DNA of 26,367 bases from a virus. This document shows, piece by piece, positions 5,830-12,877 of the stretch (position 1 is its first letter; each line of letters begins with the position of its first letter). The DNA is taken from positions 1 to 26,367 of IMG/VR virus record IMGVR_UViG_3300032240_001074; one strand, given 5' to 3'. The notes below the pieces were generated by a model. It was given only the letters and a program-made list of their open reading frames with translations, did no database searches and had not been told where the DNA came from. A program made the position numbers and the translations under genes.

Positions 5830-5834
5830 ACATC

Positions 5835-6035
5835 ATGCATCAATTCATTCGCAAAGTATTTAAACAAATTACCGTGTTAGAGGCAGTAAGTGCTGAGCTA
5901 GCAGAGGCTGAGCTTTCCCTGCTGGAAGCAGAGACAGCAGCGGAATACGCTGACTCCATCATTGCCTACCGCACAGCACAGATTGCCCGTCTTCGAGGCT
6001 ACCTAACTCACTTGAAAGTGAACACCAATGAATAG
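5835..6035 (+). CDS. Small coiled-coil protein (66 aa)
   Basis: The start is ATG 5835, 8 bases after AGGAA; the frame is open upstream to 5796 but without a better site. The protein is almost entirely helical and Ala/Glu/Leu-rich from residue 15 to 58 (VLEAVSAELAEAELSLLEAE), a probable coiled coil or helical hairpin with a basic C-terminal turn (IARLRGYLTHLK). Small phage proteins of this kind are common and unassigned. It overlaps the next gene by 8 bases. Confidence 0.7.
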   Translation: MHQFIRKVFKQITVLEAVSAELAEAELSLLEAETAAEYADSIIAYRTAQIARLRGYLTHLKVNTNE

Positions 6036-6252
6036 GGTGTTGGTGGGTGTAACCACTGGTGTGCAACTGCATGCCTTTCTTGATCACGGCTGGCAGATAC
6101 TGGAGGGGTGTGATGGCCCACACAATTCCCGTGGTGAGGGTGGGTGGTGGTTGTGGCATCGTGACGAACAGGCTGCAAGGGCTGAGTACGCTGCAATACA
6201 GACTAACATACAGGAACACGCTAAACATTATTGGAAAAATAATTATGATTAA
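6028..6252 (+). CDS. Hypothetical protein (74 aa)
   Basis: ATG 6028 overlaps the end of the preceding gene (ATGAATAG), and its own end overlaps the next start (ATGATTAA). It is aromatic-rich (GWQILEG, GGWWLWHRDEQ) followed by a helix with EQAARAEYAAIQTNIQEHAKHYW. No recognised domain. Its double overlap with neighbours in the same operon is the main support. Confidence 0.6.
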   Translation: MNRVLVGVTTGVQLHAFLDHGWQILEGCDGPHNSRGEGGWWLWHRDEQAARAEYAAIQTNIQEHAKHYWKNNYD

Positions 6253-7126
6253 AGATAATGCTATTGGCATGTTCATGGGATTGTTTGTTGGTGATGCACT
6301 AGGTGCGCCGTTGGAATTCCTCCGTCCCCATGAGATAAACGATGTGCATAGCGAGATGACAGGCGGTGGTGTACACAGCACAGAAGCAGGTGAATGGACT
6401 GATGATGGTGCTATGGCTGCTGCCATTGCCGAAGCCTACATCACCAGCCGCTGCTTCGATCCTGCTGAGATTGCTAACAACTTCAAGACATGGAAGAAGA
6501 GCGGACACTTCGGCACACGAAATTATGTCTTTGACATAGGCCGTACCTGCTCCGGTGCTATTGATCGGATGACATCTGAGTTTCCTTATGCTGGCAGTGC
6601 AGACACTAAGACTAGTGGCAATGGCTCCATCATGCGGCTGGCTCCCATCATGCTAGCTAACCACGACACTGTGGGGATGGCTATTGCTGAGGGTGTTGCT
6701 GTGTCGCTGATGACTCATGGTAGTCCTGATATTGTCCGGTACACAGCAGCTTTCATTGCTGAGTGTATGGCTGGTAAGATGTTCACCAACTACAACAAAC
6801 TTCGCAGCTTCAACATCCGCAGCAGTGGCAGAGACAACAGCGGATCCATCATGCATGCTTATGTTCAAGCGTCCCAATCCTGCTACCTGAACACCTGCTT
6901 TGAGGATGCATTGGTGCATGCTGTAAACAAGGGCTACGATGCAGACACAGTGGGTGCTGTGACAGGGATGATGGCTGGTGCTATGTATGGCTACAAAGAC
7001 ATCCCTAAACGGTGGTTAAAGGCACTGGCTAAACGGGATGAGTTATTGGACATGGCTGAGAAGCTGTATGACATGGGTACTATTCGGATTCCTGAGCCTA
7101 TGACAGAGGAGATGGTAGGTGAGTAA
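6245..7126 (+). CDS. ADP-ribosylglycohydrolase (DraG-like) family protein (293 aa)
   Basis: The start is ATG 6245: the family motif GMFMGLFVGDALGAP begins at about residue 8, and upstream codons belong to the gene at 6028. DraG/ARH family enzymes hydrolyse ADP-ribose from protein or nucleic-acid adducts using a di-magnesium centre. Metal-site motifs are present: EWTDDGAMAAA (T52, D53, D54), a GNGSIMRLAPI loop, SLMTHGSPD, and GYDADTVGAVTG (D232, D234, T235). Full length for the family and not truncated. In a phage it may reverse host ADP-ribosylating defences or reset the phage's own modification; no experiment is implied. It is followed, with 8 bases of overlap, by the integrase. Confidence 0.9.
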   Translation: MIKDNAIGMFMGLFVGDALGAPLEFLRPHEINDVHSEMTGGGVHSTEAGEWTDDGAMAAAIAEAYITSRCFDPAEIANNFKTWKKSGHFGTRNYVFDIGRTCSGAIDRMTSEFPYAGSADTKTSGNGSIMRLAPIMLANHDTVGMAIAEGVAVSLMTHGSPDIVRYTAAFIAECMAGKMFTNYNKLRSFNIRSSGRDNSGSIMHAYVQASQSCYLNTCFEDALVHAVNKGYDADTVGAVTGMMAGAMYGYKDIPKRWLKALAKRDELLDMAEKLYDMGTIRIPEPMTEEMVGE

Positions 7127-8219
7127 TCTTCCCCGATACCTAATGCGAGAAGTCAAACCAACTGGTGTTATCTATCGATATAATCCACCATCTTCTGCTA
7201 TCAAAGAAGGGGTGGTGGAGAGTAAGTCGCTGGGTAATAATTGGAAGATTGCTTACAAATATGCGGATGAGCAGAATAAAATCTTGGACGAGTGGCGCGG
7301 AGAGCGTAAGCGTCTGAAGAATTTATCTGGCACATCCACTGTAACTGATCTGCTAATAAATTACAGAGATAGTTTGGGCTTTCAGAAGCTTGAGTATAAG
7401 ACGCGATCAGACTACGACTACTATCTGTCTCGCTGGCTGCATGATAGGGTGGGTGGTGTACCCCTAGCTAAAGCTAAGCTGCGTGACATCCTAACCCCCA
7501 TGTGTCAGCGTGTCTACGACATCCATGCCACTAGCAGTGTAAGCCTAGCCAACCACAGCTTAGCTGTGTATAAGTTGCTGTTCAACCACGCCATCCGCAA
7601 TGGATACACCACACACAACCCGTTCACACACATCCTTAAGCGGGCAGACAAGCAGCGCAAGGTGGTGTGGGAGAAGGAGCATGTGGCTGCATTCCTGACG
7701 GTGGCATACAGCGAGTTCAGGCTGCGTAATGTAGGACTCATAGTGCAGATGGCGTATGAGTGGGGACAGCGGCTGGGTGATGTGAGGCTGCTTAAGTGGA
7801 GCAACTACGACAGTGGCACAGGTACACTGTCCCTTGAGCAGAGCAAACGTGGGGCCAATGTGTCTTTGCCTACATCTGAGAACCTGCGAGAGATGCTGGA
7901 GCAGCAGCACAAAGACTTTGGGTGGCAGCAGTACATAGCACCCAGCACCATCAGAGATCAGAAGGGTGGGCTACTTCCGTACAGTGCTAACTCACTGGCT
8001 AGGATTGGCAGTAGAATAATGAAGAGGGCTGGCATACCAAAAGCCATCCTGCTCATGGATCTGCGAAGGACAGCAGTGACTGAGATGATAGAGGCAGAAG
8101 TGCCTCTGCCTAACATCATGGCTATGACAGGCCATGCCACACCACAGAGCGTTGCTCCCTACATGAAGCACACACTCAAGGGTGCTACAGTGGCGGCGAG
8201 AATGCGGGGATTTGTTTAA
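7119..8219 (+). CDS. Tyrosine recombinase / phage integrase (366 aa)
   Basis: I chose the GTG start at 7119 because GAGGAG lies 7 bases upstream; ATG 7143 is the alternative. The N-terminal third (to about residue 170) fits a core-binding SAM-like helical domain (YKTRSDYDYYLSRWL). The catalytic domain holds R218 in EWGQRLGDVRLLKW, K243 in SKRG, R317 in DLRRT, H339 in MTGHA and the nucleophile Y348 in APYMKHT. The usual His of box II is Asp (D314), a variant I recall from other phage-like recombinases. It would catalyse site-specific integration/excision. No matching attP core was identified in the window. Overlaps the ADP-ribosylglycohydrolase gene by 8 bases. Confidence 0.93.
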   Translation: MSNLPRYLMREVKPTGVIYRYNPPSSAIKEGVVESKSLGNNWKIAYKYADEQNKILDEWRGERKRLKNLSGTSTVTDLLINYRDSLGFQKLEYKTRSDYDYYLSRWLHDRVGGVPLAKAKLRDILTPMCQRVYDIHATSSVSLANHSLAVYKLLFNHAIRNGYTTHNPFTHILKRADKQRKVVWEKEHVAAFLTVAYSEFRLRNVGLIVQMAYEWGQRLGDVRLLKWSNYDSGTGTLSLEQSKRGANVSLPTSENLREMLEQQHKDFGWQQYIAPSTIRDQKGGLLPYSANSLARIGSRIMKRAGIPKAILLMDLRRTAVTEMIEAEVPLPNIMAMTGHATPQSVAPYMKHTLKGATVAARMRGFV

Positions 8220-8234
8220 CCAACAGGAGATGAT

Positions 8235-8405
8235 ATGGAAGTAATTGAAGGCGGCTTTAAACAAGGATCACTAACAATACACCAACTTCAGGACGATATT
8301 TTAGATGCGATTGAAAAATATTCAGGAAAGGTTACGGTGGCTGCGGTTATTGGAGTGCTTGAGATTATTAAGTTTGATTTGCTTACAGATGTTGAGGAGG
8401 AATAA
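8235..8405 (+). CDS. Small hypothetical protein (56 aa)
   Basis: ATG 8235 follows CAGGAGATGAT; TAA at 8403-8405. The sequence looks helical with an amphipathic centre (LQDDILDAIEKY, then VAAVIGVLEIIKFDLL) and an acidic C terminus. The ATG at 8230 in another frame closes after four codons. No family recognised. First of thirteen tiny genes following the integrase. Confidence 0.6.
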   Translation: MEVIEGGFKQGSLTIHQLQDDILDAIEKYSGKVTVAAVIGVLEIIKFDLLTDVEEE

Positions 8406-8409
8406 AGAG

Positions 8410-8547
8410 ATGGTGATGGATAAAATACTTTCTTTCTTCCATATGTTGGGAGTTGTGGTGGTGTGTATCTATTGTGTTTACATAATAGCTAAGCCCTCTT
8501 GTCATTCCGCTTTTCATTTATTTACTAAGGGGTGTACCTATGGTTAG
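8410..8547 (+). CDS. Small single-pass membrane protein (45 aa)
   Basis: The start is ATG 8410, 9 bases after AGGAGG (8395-8400); ATG 8416 is also possible. Longer upstream reading of this frame overlaps the gene at 8235 and is spurious. Residues 7-27 form one hydrophobic segment (ILSFFHMLGVVVVCIYCVYI), followed by a Cys/His-containing tail. It could be a membrane-acting accessory protein; holin is possible but unsupported. Ends in an 8-base overlap with the next gene. Confidence 0.55.
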   Translation: MVMDKILSFFHMLGVVVVCIYCVYIIAKPSCHSAFHLFTKGCTYG

Positions 8548-8755
8548 TATATTTGTGCCTGTTTTATGGGCATGCATCAATGCAAATTGTAATTTTATGC
8601 AAGCAATTGTATATTTCCAAACTGAGGCACAGTGTCAACAGTCTATGGAGTATCAGAAGACAGTTATCCGTAGGCAAGCAGCGCAAGCTGGAGTTGAAGT
8701 TGAGGTTCTTGAAGGAACATGCATCACCGTTAACATTAAAAAGGAATACATATGA
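8540..8755 (+). CDS. Small probably exported protein with conserved cysteines (71 aa)
   Basis: ATG 8540, preceded by AAGGGGTG, overlaps the previous gene by 8 bases. The N terminus is short and hydrophobic (MVSIFVPVLWACINANC) and may be a signal or anchor. The rest carries TEAQCQ and EVLEGTCITVNI, giving paired cysteines that fit a periplasmic disulfide. Function unknown. Ends ATGA with the next gene. Confidence 0.55.
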   Translation: MVSIFVPVLWACINANCNFMQAIVYFQTEAQCQQSMEYQKTVIRRQAAQAGVEVEVLEGTCITVNIKKEYI

Positions 8756-8982
8756 ATTTATATCAATGCCAAAAATGGGCAGAGAAGAATGATTTTGATG
8801 CTGCTGAGTTTTATGCACACTTTCCCAAAGGGATGATGAAATGCAAATGGCTTGATGCTTATTTCGGAATATTTATTATTCCTGAATTAACTGATAAAGA
8901 ATTTATGATGGTGAGTCAGATCGATGAGCTATTCCCCAACCTTGTATGTACACCTATTGAAACAGCAGAGGAGCAAGCATGA
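8752..8982 (+). CDS. Hypothetical protein (76 aa)
   Basis: Start-stop overlap on both sides (ATGA at 8752 and at 8979), with AAAAAGGAAT upstream. The mixed alpha/beta sequence has aromatic clusters (CKWLDAYFGIFIIPEL) and an acidic tail. No recognised family. Confidence 0.55.
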   Translation: MNLYQCQKWAEKNDFDAAEFYAHFPKGMMKCKWLDAYFGIFIIPELTDKEFMMVSQIDELFPNLVCTPIETAEEQA

Positions 8983-9173
8983 AAGAAGACACCACAACCA
9001 TCGACCCCACATGGATGCAAAAGACCGGCGGCTTTGCCCGCGACATGACCCTGCACCAATGGTACGCGGGGATGGCTATGCAAGTGCTTAAAGACGACAT
9101 TTGGGATTTTGACTTGCTGTGCAAACAGGCCCACGAATTGGCAGATGGAATGCTAAAAGCGGGGGCGAAATGA
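8979..9173 (+). CDS. Small conserved phage protein (64 aa)
   Basis: ATGA overlap with its neighbours at both ends; GAGGAG lies just upstream. The C-terminal two thirds (MTLHQWYAGMAMQVLKDD, then AHELADGMLKA) resemble a helical module I recall from many small phage proteins: MTLRDWFAGQA-like start, ADAML-like end. No function is known. Higher G+C than the preceding three genes. Confidence 0.65.
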   Translation: MKEDTTTIDPTWMQKTGGFARDMTLHQWYAGMAMQVLKDDIWDFDLLCKQAHELADGMLKAGAK

Positions 9174-9334
9174 ACACCTACAAATTGTACGAGCCGCTAA
9201 AGCCTGTGGGCTACTGGATGCTGTACGCAGAAGGCCCATCAAACATTCGGTTTACGATGTTCCACAAGCCATCATGGATACAACGCTGGTTCACCAACAA
9301 GCTGCTGGGCTGGACATGGAAGGATTCGGAATGA
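9170..9334 (+). CDS. Small hypothetical protein (54 aa)
   Basis: The start is ATG 9170 within ATGA 9170-9173, preceded by GGGGGCGAA. It is aromatic-rich (YWMLYAEGPSNIRF, then WIQRWFTNKLLGWTW). The final segment is amphipathic, not clearly membrane-spanning. No family recognised. Confidence 0.55.
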   Translation: MNTYKLYEPLKPVGYWMLYAEGPSNIRFTMFHKPSWIQRWFTNKLLGWTWKDSE

Positions 9335-9546
9335 ACATCAAAGAAGCTGACATCATCCGCATGGCGCTAGAAGTTGGGGCAGAGCAAGTTACTGATACTT
9401 TGTTTTATGCAACGATTTTTGAATTGCAACGCTTTGCCGAGTTGGTGGCAGCGGCTGAGCGTGAAGAGTGCGCCAAGTTGTGTGATGCACATGGATTTTA
9501 TGGTGTATCTCCAGCCCGACAAATCAGAGCAAGGAGCAAAGCATGA
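9331..9546 (+). CDS. Small conserved phage protein (71 aa)
   Basis: The start is ATG 9331 (ATGA 9331-9334) after AAGGATTCGG. It contains the familiar helical string LQRFAELVAAAEREECAKLCD followed by a linker and IRARSKA. I know this element from many phages of Burkholderiales and relatives; its function is unknown. Two cysteines four residues apart (C-A-K-L-C). Confidence 0.7.
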   Translation: MNIKEADIIRMALEVGAEQVTDTLFYATIFELQRFAELVAAAEREECAKLCDAHGFYGVSPARQIRARSKA

Positions 9547-9674
9547 CTGACATACAATTTCTAGTAATTCTTGGCACAGTTTGGATTGCCCCACATTGCA
9601 GATTTAATGACTGCATAATTATAGGCAGCACTCTCCTTGCTGTTGCTGCTGGCAGAGGATTGGGGTGGATATGA
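9543..9674 (+). CDS. Tiny membrane protein (43 aa)
   Basis: ATG 9543 to TGA 9672-9674, overlapping both neighbours as ATGA; AAGGAG upstream. Two hydrophobic stretches (FLVILGTVWIAP; IIIGSTLLAVAAG) flank a polar Cys-containing turn, fitting a two-helix hairpin in the membrane. No known function. Confidence 0.55.
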   Translation: MTDIQFLVILGTVWIAPHCRFNDCIIIGSTLLAVAAGRGLGWI

Positions 9675-9988
9675 ACATCAACAAGTTAATTGAGCAATCC
9701 ACCACCACTGAGGAGTACGGGTGGGGTGCAAGCTACGAACATTTTGATAAGGAAAAGTTTGCTAAACTAATTGTGCTGAAGTGTGTAGCAATAGCAGAAA
9801 CTGCTGAGCCATACAAAGCATCTGACTGTATTAAAAAACATTTTGGAGTTGAAGATATGTTTGATGACAGCGACACCGATGCTGGCGGGGATCTGTTCAT
9901 TGACTTCTTGAAAGTTGTCCTTGCCATATTTGTTTTTGTTTTATTTGTCACTACACTAGGTGGCATTGTTTGGTGGATAATTTTATGA
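9671..9988 (+). CDS. Tail-anchored phage protein (105 aa)
   Basis: The start is ATG 9671 (ATGA 9671-9674); a GTG two codons earlier is less likely. The soluble N-terminal part has YEHFDKEKFAKLIVLKC and CIKKHFGVE, which I recall in small phage proteins; an acidic linker follows. Residues about 83-105 form one strongly hydrophobic C-terminal segment (VVLAIFVFVLFVTTLGGIV), giving a tail-anchored topology. Role unknown. Confidence 0.65.
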   Translation: MNINKLIEQSTTTEEYGWGASYEHFDKEKFAKLIVLKCVAIAETAEPYKASDCIKKHFGVEDMFDDSDTDAGGDLFIDFLKVVLAIFVFVLFVTTLGGIVWWIIL

Positions 9989-10293
9989 AGACACCTGAAG
10001 ATGAGGCGTTTGATGATTTGGCCCGTAGGCAGGGCGATTGGGGAAGTGGCTTTCAAATTAAGCCGCGCAAGGCTGAGGACAAACTGTTTGAAGACCAAAT
10101 AAATTACGGCACATCGTGGTCAAAGAATGGTGAGCGCATTGACCCAGCGAGTGTGTATCTTGATGAGTCAGCGCAGGAGCCAAAGCGCCCGTGGGTAGGG
10201 CTGACGTTTGCTGAGCTATGCGAGTGTGAAAACGATTCGCTGTTGGCATTTGCCCGCGCCATCGAAGCCAAACTCAAGGAGAAGAACACATGA
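9985..10293 (+). CDS. Conserved phage protein (102 aa)
   Basis: The start is ATG 9985 (ATGA 9985-9988) after a weak site. The N-terminal DEAFDDLARRQGDWGSGF recurs in small phage proteins I have seen, and the C-terminal half holds EPKRPWVGLTFAELCE, a proline-tryptophan motif common in phage accessory proteins. Highly charged, no membrane segment. Ends ATGA with the next gene after AAGGAGAAG. Confidence 0.65.
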   Translation: MKTPEDEAFDDLARRQGDWGSGFQIKPRKAEDKLFEDQINYGTSWSKNGERIDPASVYLDESAQEPKRPWVGLTFAELCECENDSLLAFARAIEAKLKEKNT

Positions 10294-10523
10294 CCGCCGC
10301 ACTCGACCGAGCCGTGGCACATGCGATGGGACTTAAAAGCGTAAACAACTGTGAACAATGGGGACAAACAATGATTGAAGAAGACGATGACATCCAAGTC
10401 TATAAAAAGGAATGGGCCGGCCTGACAGAAGAAGATCTGCGTGTAGTTATGGAAGAAGAAAGCTGTAGCTATATAGCTGGTGCTAAGTGGGCAGAGGAAA
10501 TTCTTAAGAGGAAAAACACATGA
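10290..10523 (+). CDS. Hypothetical protein (77 aa)
   Basis: ATGA overlaps at both ends, with AAGGAGAAG upstream. It is acidic in the middle (IEEDDDIQVYKKEWAGLTEEDL) and ends in a basic KRKNT. The WAGLTEEDL string echoes the WVGLTFAEL motif of the preceding gene, so the two may share a short interaction motif. Function unknown. Confidence 0.6.
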   Translation: MTAALDRAVAHAMGLKSVNNCEQWGQTMIEEDDDIQVYKKEWAGLTEEDLRVVMEEESCSYIAGAKWAEEILKRKNT

Positions 10524-10828
10524 GCTTAGACATCACATTAACTCAAAGCATTTACAGTGCAAACATCACACACAACCTTGGCGAGATGGCAAGAGAAGCC
10601 AACATCTATGAAGCATTATGGCTAGCCAATGAGATGGGTTATTGCGCCCGCGACTTGATTGAACCCCTGTCCAAAGGATTGGCTTTGCTACTGTCAGATC
10701 CTGCGAGATTCAAAAAATTTAATAGTCCTAATGGCTGGGGAATGTATGAACACTTTGTTCCCTTTGTTGCAAATTATCTTGAAGCCTGTATCGCAAACCC
10801 TGACGCACAGATTAGTGTAAGTCGATAA
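10520..10828 (+). CDS. Conserved phage protein (102 aa)
   Basis: ATG 10520 overlaps the previous stop (ATGA) after AAGAGGAA. The sequence follows a very common phage pattern: NITHNLGEMAREANIYEAL, then a central loop, LALLLSDPARFKKFN, NGWGMYEHFVPFV and YLEACIANPDAQI. The family is widespread and uncharacterised. Complete length. Confidence 0.8.
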   Translation: MSLDITLTQSIYSANITHNLGEMAREANIYEALWLANEMGYCARDLIEPLSKGLALLLSDPARFKKFNSPNGWGMYEHFVPFVANYLEACIANPDAQISVSR

Positions 10829-10845
10829 ATTAATGGAGAAAACAA

Positions 10846-11022
10846 ATGATTGAAGATGATTCCTACTCAACTTATTTAGGCGATGGTGTTTACGCCAGCA
10901 CTGATGGCTACCAAATCTGGCTAGCAGTTAATCACTCCGAGAATAAAGTGATAGCACTAGAGCCTGTTGTGCTTGCCCGTCTTAATCAATATGTTGAATT
11001 CCTGAAGGAGACGAACACATGA
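10846..11022 (+). CDS. Small conserved phage protein (58 aa)
   Basis: ATG 10846 follows TGGAGAAAACAA; TGA 11020-11022 overlaps the next start. The short beta-rich sequence YLGDGVYASTDGYQIWL followed by IALEPVVLARLNQYVEFL is familiar from a large set of small phage genes. Function unknown. Confidence 0.75.
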   Translation: MIEDDSYSTYLGDGVYASTDGYQIWLAVNHSENKVIALEPVVLARLNQYVEFLKETNT

Positions 11023-11273
11023 GCGATCACAGTTGCGGCTATCATTGCCAGCACCCCGAATGCATCAAGGCACAGCGAGACTATTTGAGAGATAAGTATG
11101 AACCTAAAAGCGAGAAGCGTGAGCAAGAGCTTCTCATTCAAGCACTGAATGCTATACAGATGCTGACTGAATCCTATCGAAAAGAACATGGACTAGATGG
11201 TGCTTGGGATACTCCACTGGTTAATGGAGATGCAGCATGCAAAGCTATCTATAATTATCTTCGGTGTTCATAA
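11019..11273 (+). CDS. Small protein with N-terminal Cys/His cluster (84 aa)
   Basis: ATG 11019 (ATGA overlap) follows AAGGAGACG. The N terminus HSCGYHCQHPEC has three Cys and several His that could bind zinc. The rest is a long charged helix (AQRDYLRDKYEPKSEKREQELLI region) and ends near the primase start, overlapping it by 10 bases if that gene uses GTG 11264. Function unknown. Confidence 0.7.
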   Translation: MSDHSCGYHCQHPECIKAQRDYLRDKYEPKSEKREQELLIQALNAIQMLTESYRKEHGLDGAWDTPLVNGDAACKAIYNYLRCS

Positions 11274-12868
11274 AGACTCACATGCCATGCCCTACTTGTG
11301 GCAGTAGTGATGGCTTATCCATGAACGAAGACCACAGTACGAAGTGTTTTGTATGCAATACATTCACACCCTCCACTAACCAACAGGAAATATTTATAGT
11401 GATTGACGAAGAAGTTGAAGTTGTCTCCTCCGCTTTGAAAGTATTTAAAGAAGGAGTTGCTGTCAGTGTATCTGATCGGCGCATTAGCAAAAGCACAATG
11501 GAGAAGTATGGGGTTGTCAAAGATGGTGATAGCTACTACTTCCCCTACTACGATGCTAACAGTCAGCTTGTAGCTGCCAAAGTTAGGGCAGTGGCTGATA
11601 AGAAGTTCAGTGCTGTAGGTAGCTGGTCTAAAGGAATCTTATTTGGACAGAACTTGTTTCCCTCTGGTGGTAAATATCTCACGATTGTTGAGGGCGAGTT
11701 TGATGCACTGGCTGCTTTCCAGATGACAGGATCTAAGTATCCCGTTGTATCCATCCGCAACGGTGCTGGCTCTGCTTTGAAAGATTGCAAGGCTCAGTAT
11801 GAATACATCTCCAGCTTTGATAACATTGTTGTCTGCTTAGACGGTGATGCTGTAGGACAGAAGGCGGCGCGAGAAGTTGCTGAATTGTTTGGCAGTAAGT
11901 GCAAGCTGTTCAAGCCTGTGCCTGAATACAAGGACGCATGCGATTGGCTGGCTGACAACGGTGAGGCTAAGTTTGTGGAGCGGTGGTGGAGATCTGAGGC
12001 GTATGTACCTGATGGCATTGTCAGCGGAACTAGCATGTGGGAACTGGTGTCTAAGCCTATGCCACCAGCAGACTGCACCTACCCTTGGGCAGGGCTGAAC
12101 GACTTAACCTACGGTCTACGCTTTGGTGAGATGGTGACAGTGACAGCCGGTAGTGGACTAGGTAAGAGCCAAGTGCTACGAGAGATTGTGTGGCATCTTC
12201 TACAGAAGACCAACGACAACATTGGCCTGATGTTCTTGGAGGAGAGCGTTAAGAAGACGGGCCTGTCTATGATGTCATTGGCAGCTAACGCACCCCTGCA
12301 TCTACCTGATGTGGTGGCAACACCTGAGCAACGGCGTGATGCGTTTGAACGCACACTAGGCACAGGGCGGCTGTACTTGTTTGATCACTTCGGTAGCACA
12401 GCAGTGGAGAACATTGTCAATCGTGTGCGCTATCTAGCTAAAGGAATGTCCTGCAAGTATGTGTTCCTAGATCACCTATCCATCATTGTGTCCGCACAGG
12501 AAAGTGGAGATGAGCGCAAGGCTCTTGATGAAATTATGACTAAGCTTCGCATGCTTGTGCAAGAGACAAACATAGCCCTTATAATTGTGAGCCATCTCAA
12601 GCGTCCACAGAACATAGGCCATGAAGAAGGCGCAGCTACATCACTGGCACAGCTTCGCGGTAGTGGAGCCATTGCTCAGCTTAGCGACATGGTGATTGGA
12701 CTAGAGCGAAACGGTCAGGCCGAAGACTTAGTGGAACGAAACACCACAAGAGTTAGGGTGCTAAAGAACCGCTTCAGTGGAATCACTGGCCCTGCTTGCA
12801 ACCTACTCTATAACAAAGAGACAGGCCGCATGTTTGAGATAGAAGCCCAAGAAGAAACCCTGTTATGA
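11264..12868 (+). CDS. T7-like primase-helicase (534 aa)
   Basis: Bifunctional DNA primase and hexameric replicative helicase. A zinc-binding domain comes first (C9, C12, C28, C31, with CPTCGSSDG). A TOPRIM domain follows, with E143-G-E145 in IVEGEFDAL and D193-G-D195. The RecA-like DnaB-type domain has Walker A GSGLGKS (296-302), a Walker-B-like YVFLDHLSII, and a late IIVSHLKRP / QLRGSGAIAQ region. T7 gp4 is similar in length (566). GTG 11264 is chosen because MFIKTHMPC aligns with the residues before the first zinc cysteine in T7 gp4; ATG 11282 is the alternative and neither has a strong ribosome-binding site. It is followed after 9 bases by the polymerase. Confidence 0.95.
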   Translation: MFIKTHMPCPTCGSSDGLSMNEDHSTKCFVCNTFTPSTNQQEIFIVIDEEVEVVSSALKVFKEGVAVSVSDRRISKSTMEKYGVVKDGDSYYFPYYDANSQLVAAKVRAVADKKFSAVGSWSKGILFGQNLFPSGGKYLTIVEGEFDALAAFQMTGSKYPVVSIRNGAGSALKDCKAQYEYISSFDNIVVCLDGDAVGQKAAREVAELFGSKCKLFKPVPEYKDACDWLADNGEAKFVERWWRSEAYVPDGIVSGTSMWELVSKPMPPADCTYPWAGLNDLTYGLRFGEMVTVTAGSGLGKSQVLREIVWHLLQKTNDNIGLMFLEESVKKTGLSMMSLAANAPLHLPDVVATPEQRRDAFERTLGTGRLYLFDHFGSTAVENIVNRVRYLAKGMSCKYVFLDHLSIIVSAQESGDERKALDEIMTKLRMLVQETNIALIIVSHLKRPQNIGHEEGAATSLAQLRGSGAIAQLSDMVIGLERNGQAEDLVERNTTRVRVLKNRFSGITGPACNLLYNKETGRMFEIEAQEETLL

Positions 12869-12877
12869 AAGAAGTAA

